From the NCBI GenBank assembly GCA_947303825.1, contig CAMYZK010000178.1, positions 1-5,807 of the forward strand: a DNA stretch of 5,807 bases, in the 5' to 3' direction. Under the pieces are notes generated by a model. The model ran no database searches and was not told the DNA's origin. It was given only the letters and a program-made list of their open reading frames with translations. The first letter of the stretch is position 1. Each line of letters starts with the position of its first letter. This DNA comes from an uncultured Prevotella sp. (GTDB lineage Bacteria > Bacteroidota > Bacteroidia > Bacteroidales > Bacteroidaceae). This document shows, piece after piece, positions 5,489 to 5,807 of this stretch. Both the position numbers and the translations under genes were made by a program.

Positions 5489-5807
5489 TCATCTTTTTAT
5501 TCTGATGGAATTTCCCTGTTTAACTAGCTCTTTCGCATCTTTTAGATGCTCTTCCAATTCCTCAGAAGGAACAAAGCAAATCCCAGGTTTCGTCGTCTTA
5601 GTGAAACGATTGAAATAAGGGTCAGTAGATAATACCCATTTCAATTCAGCCATATTGGGAATGTTTGGCATCGCATCCCATAGCTCAAACAGTCGCGATT
5701 TCATGGCAACAGTTACGCCACGCTTCCCATTTCTCAGTCGTGACACACAAATGATATGTTGCTGCACACGCTTATCGGTATCATGTTCTTCTTTCGTCGT
5801 ATGATGT
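5489..5807 (-). CDS. Hypothetical protein, 5' partial (enters from beyond the window)
   Basis: The frame is open to the right window edge, so the GTG at 5767 is not necessarily its start. Upstream codons in frame encode HHTTKEEHDTDKR before VQQHIICVSR. At least 105 residues are visible. The visible part is soluble and mixed in charge. It includes a basic patch (SRLRNGKRG), an aromatic/Pro-rich centre (ELWDAMPNIPNMAELKW, DPYFNRF), an acidic helix (PSEELEEHLKDAKELV) and a basic end (SIRIKR). I do not recognise the family. It ends in TGA four bases before the next start codon and so heads, or is part of, the small-gene operon. Confidence 0.58.
   Translation of the reverse strand, partial: HHTTKEEHDTDKRVQQHIICVSRLRNGKRGVTVAMKSRLFELWDAMPNIPNMAELKWVLSTDPYFNRFTKTTKPGICFVPSEELEEHLKDAKELVKQGNSIRIKR

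Noticed and set aside
1..5807. CRISPR array, insertion sequence or rRNA
   Set aside because: No regularly spaced repeats, transposase frames with terminal inverted repeats, or rRNA signatures were seen by eye on either strand.

Overview
The window looks like a chromosomal segment from an anaerobic gut- or oral-type Bacteroidota, most likely Prevotella or a near relative. Three intergenic regions carry the Bacteroidota -7 promoter form TAnnTTTG, starts mostly lack strong Shine-Dalgarno sequences, and the protein families (anaerobic sulfatase maturase, DUF4956, DUF2490, VTC-type polymerase) fit that phylum. The genus is an inference from style, not a search.

Layout. (1) 1-1135, plus: an anaerobic sulfatase-maturating radical SAM enzyme, cut at its N-terminus by the window edge. 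(2) 1136-1355, plus: a leader with a promoter, an 11-codon open frame (MDDYPADTSKQ), a perfect 8-bp hairpin followed by five T, and a short direct repeat. (3) 1356-2282, plus: a CorA-family magnesium/divalent cation transporter. (4) 2275-2340: an imperfect 33-bp tandem duplication from the corA tail to the tRNA end. (5) 2340-2424, minus: tRNA-Leu(TAA) with its own promoter. (6) 2543-2594: two adjacent hairpins. (7) 4846 down to 2613, minus: a tight three-gene operon of a VTC/CYTH-type polyphosphate polymerase domain protein, a DUF4956 inner-membrane protein and a DUF2490 outer-membrane barrel protein, with a promoter at 4887-4894. (8) 5807 down to 5044, minus: three small unrecognised genes, the first entering from beyond the window, in visibly more AT-rich sequence with A/T-ending codons. 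They look like accessory DNA and end in tandem hairpins at 4974-5024.

How it may work together. The maturase installs formylglycine in sulfatases, which should lie outside the window. The corA leader could be a cation- or translation-responsive attenuator, because an acidic, proline-containing leader peptide precedes a terminator-like hairpin and a magnesium transporter. The three-gene operon places a predicted polyphosphate polymerase, a membrane protein and an outer-membrane barrel under one promoter, with an ATGA stop/start overlap between the last two. This suggests an envelope-linked polyphosphate-related system whose joint function is not established. These two regions are the best candidates for something undescribed.
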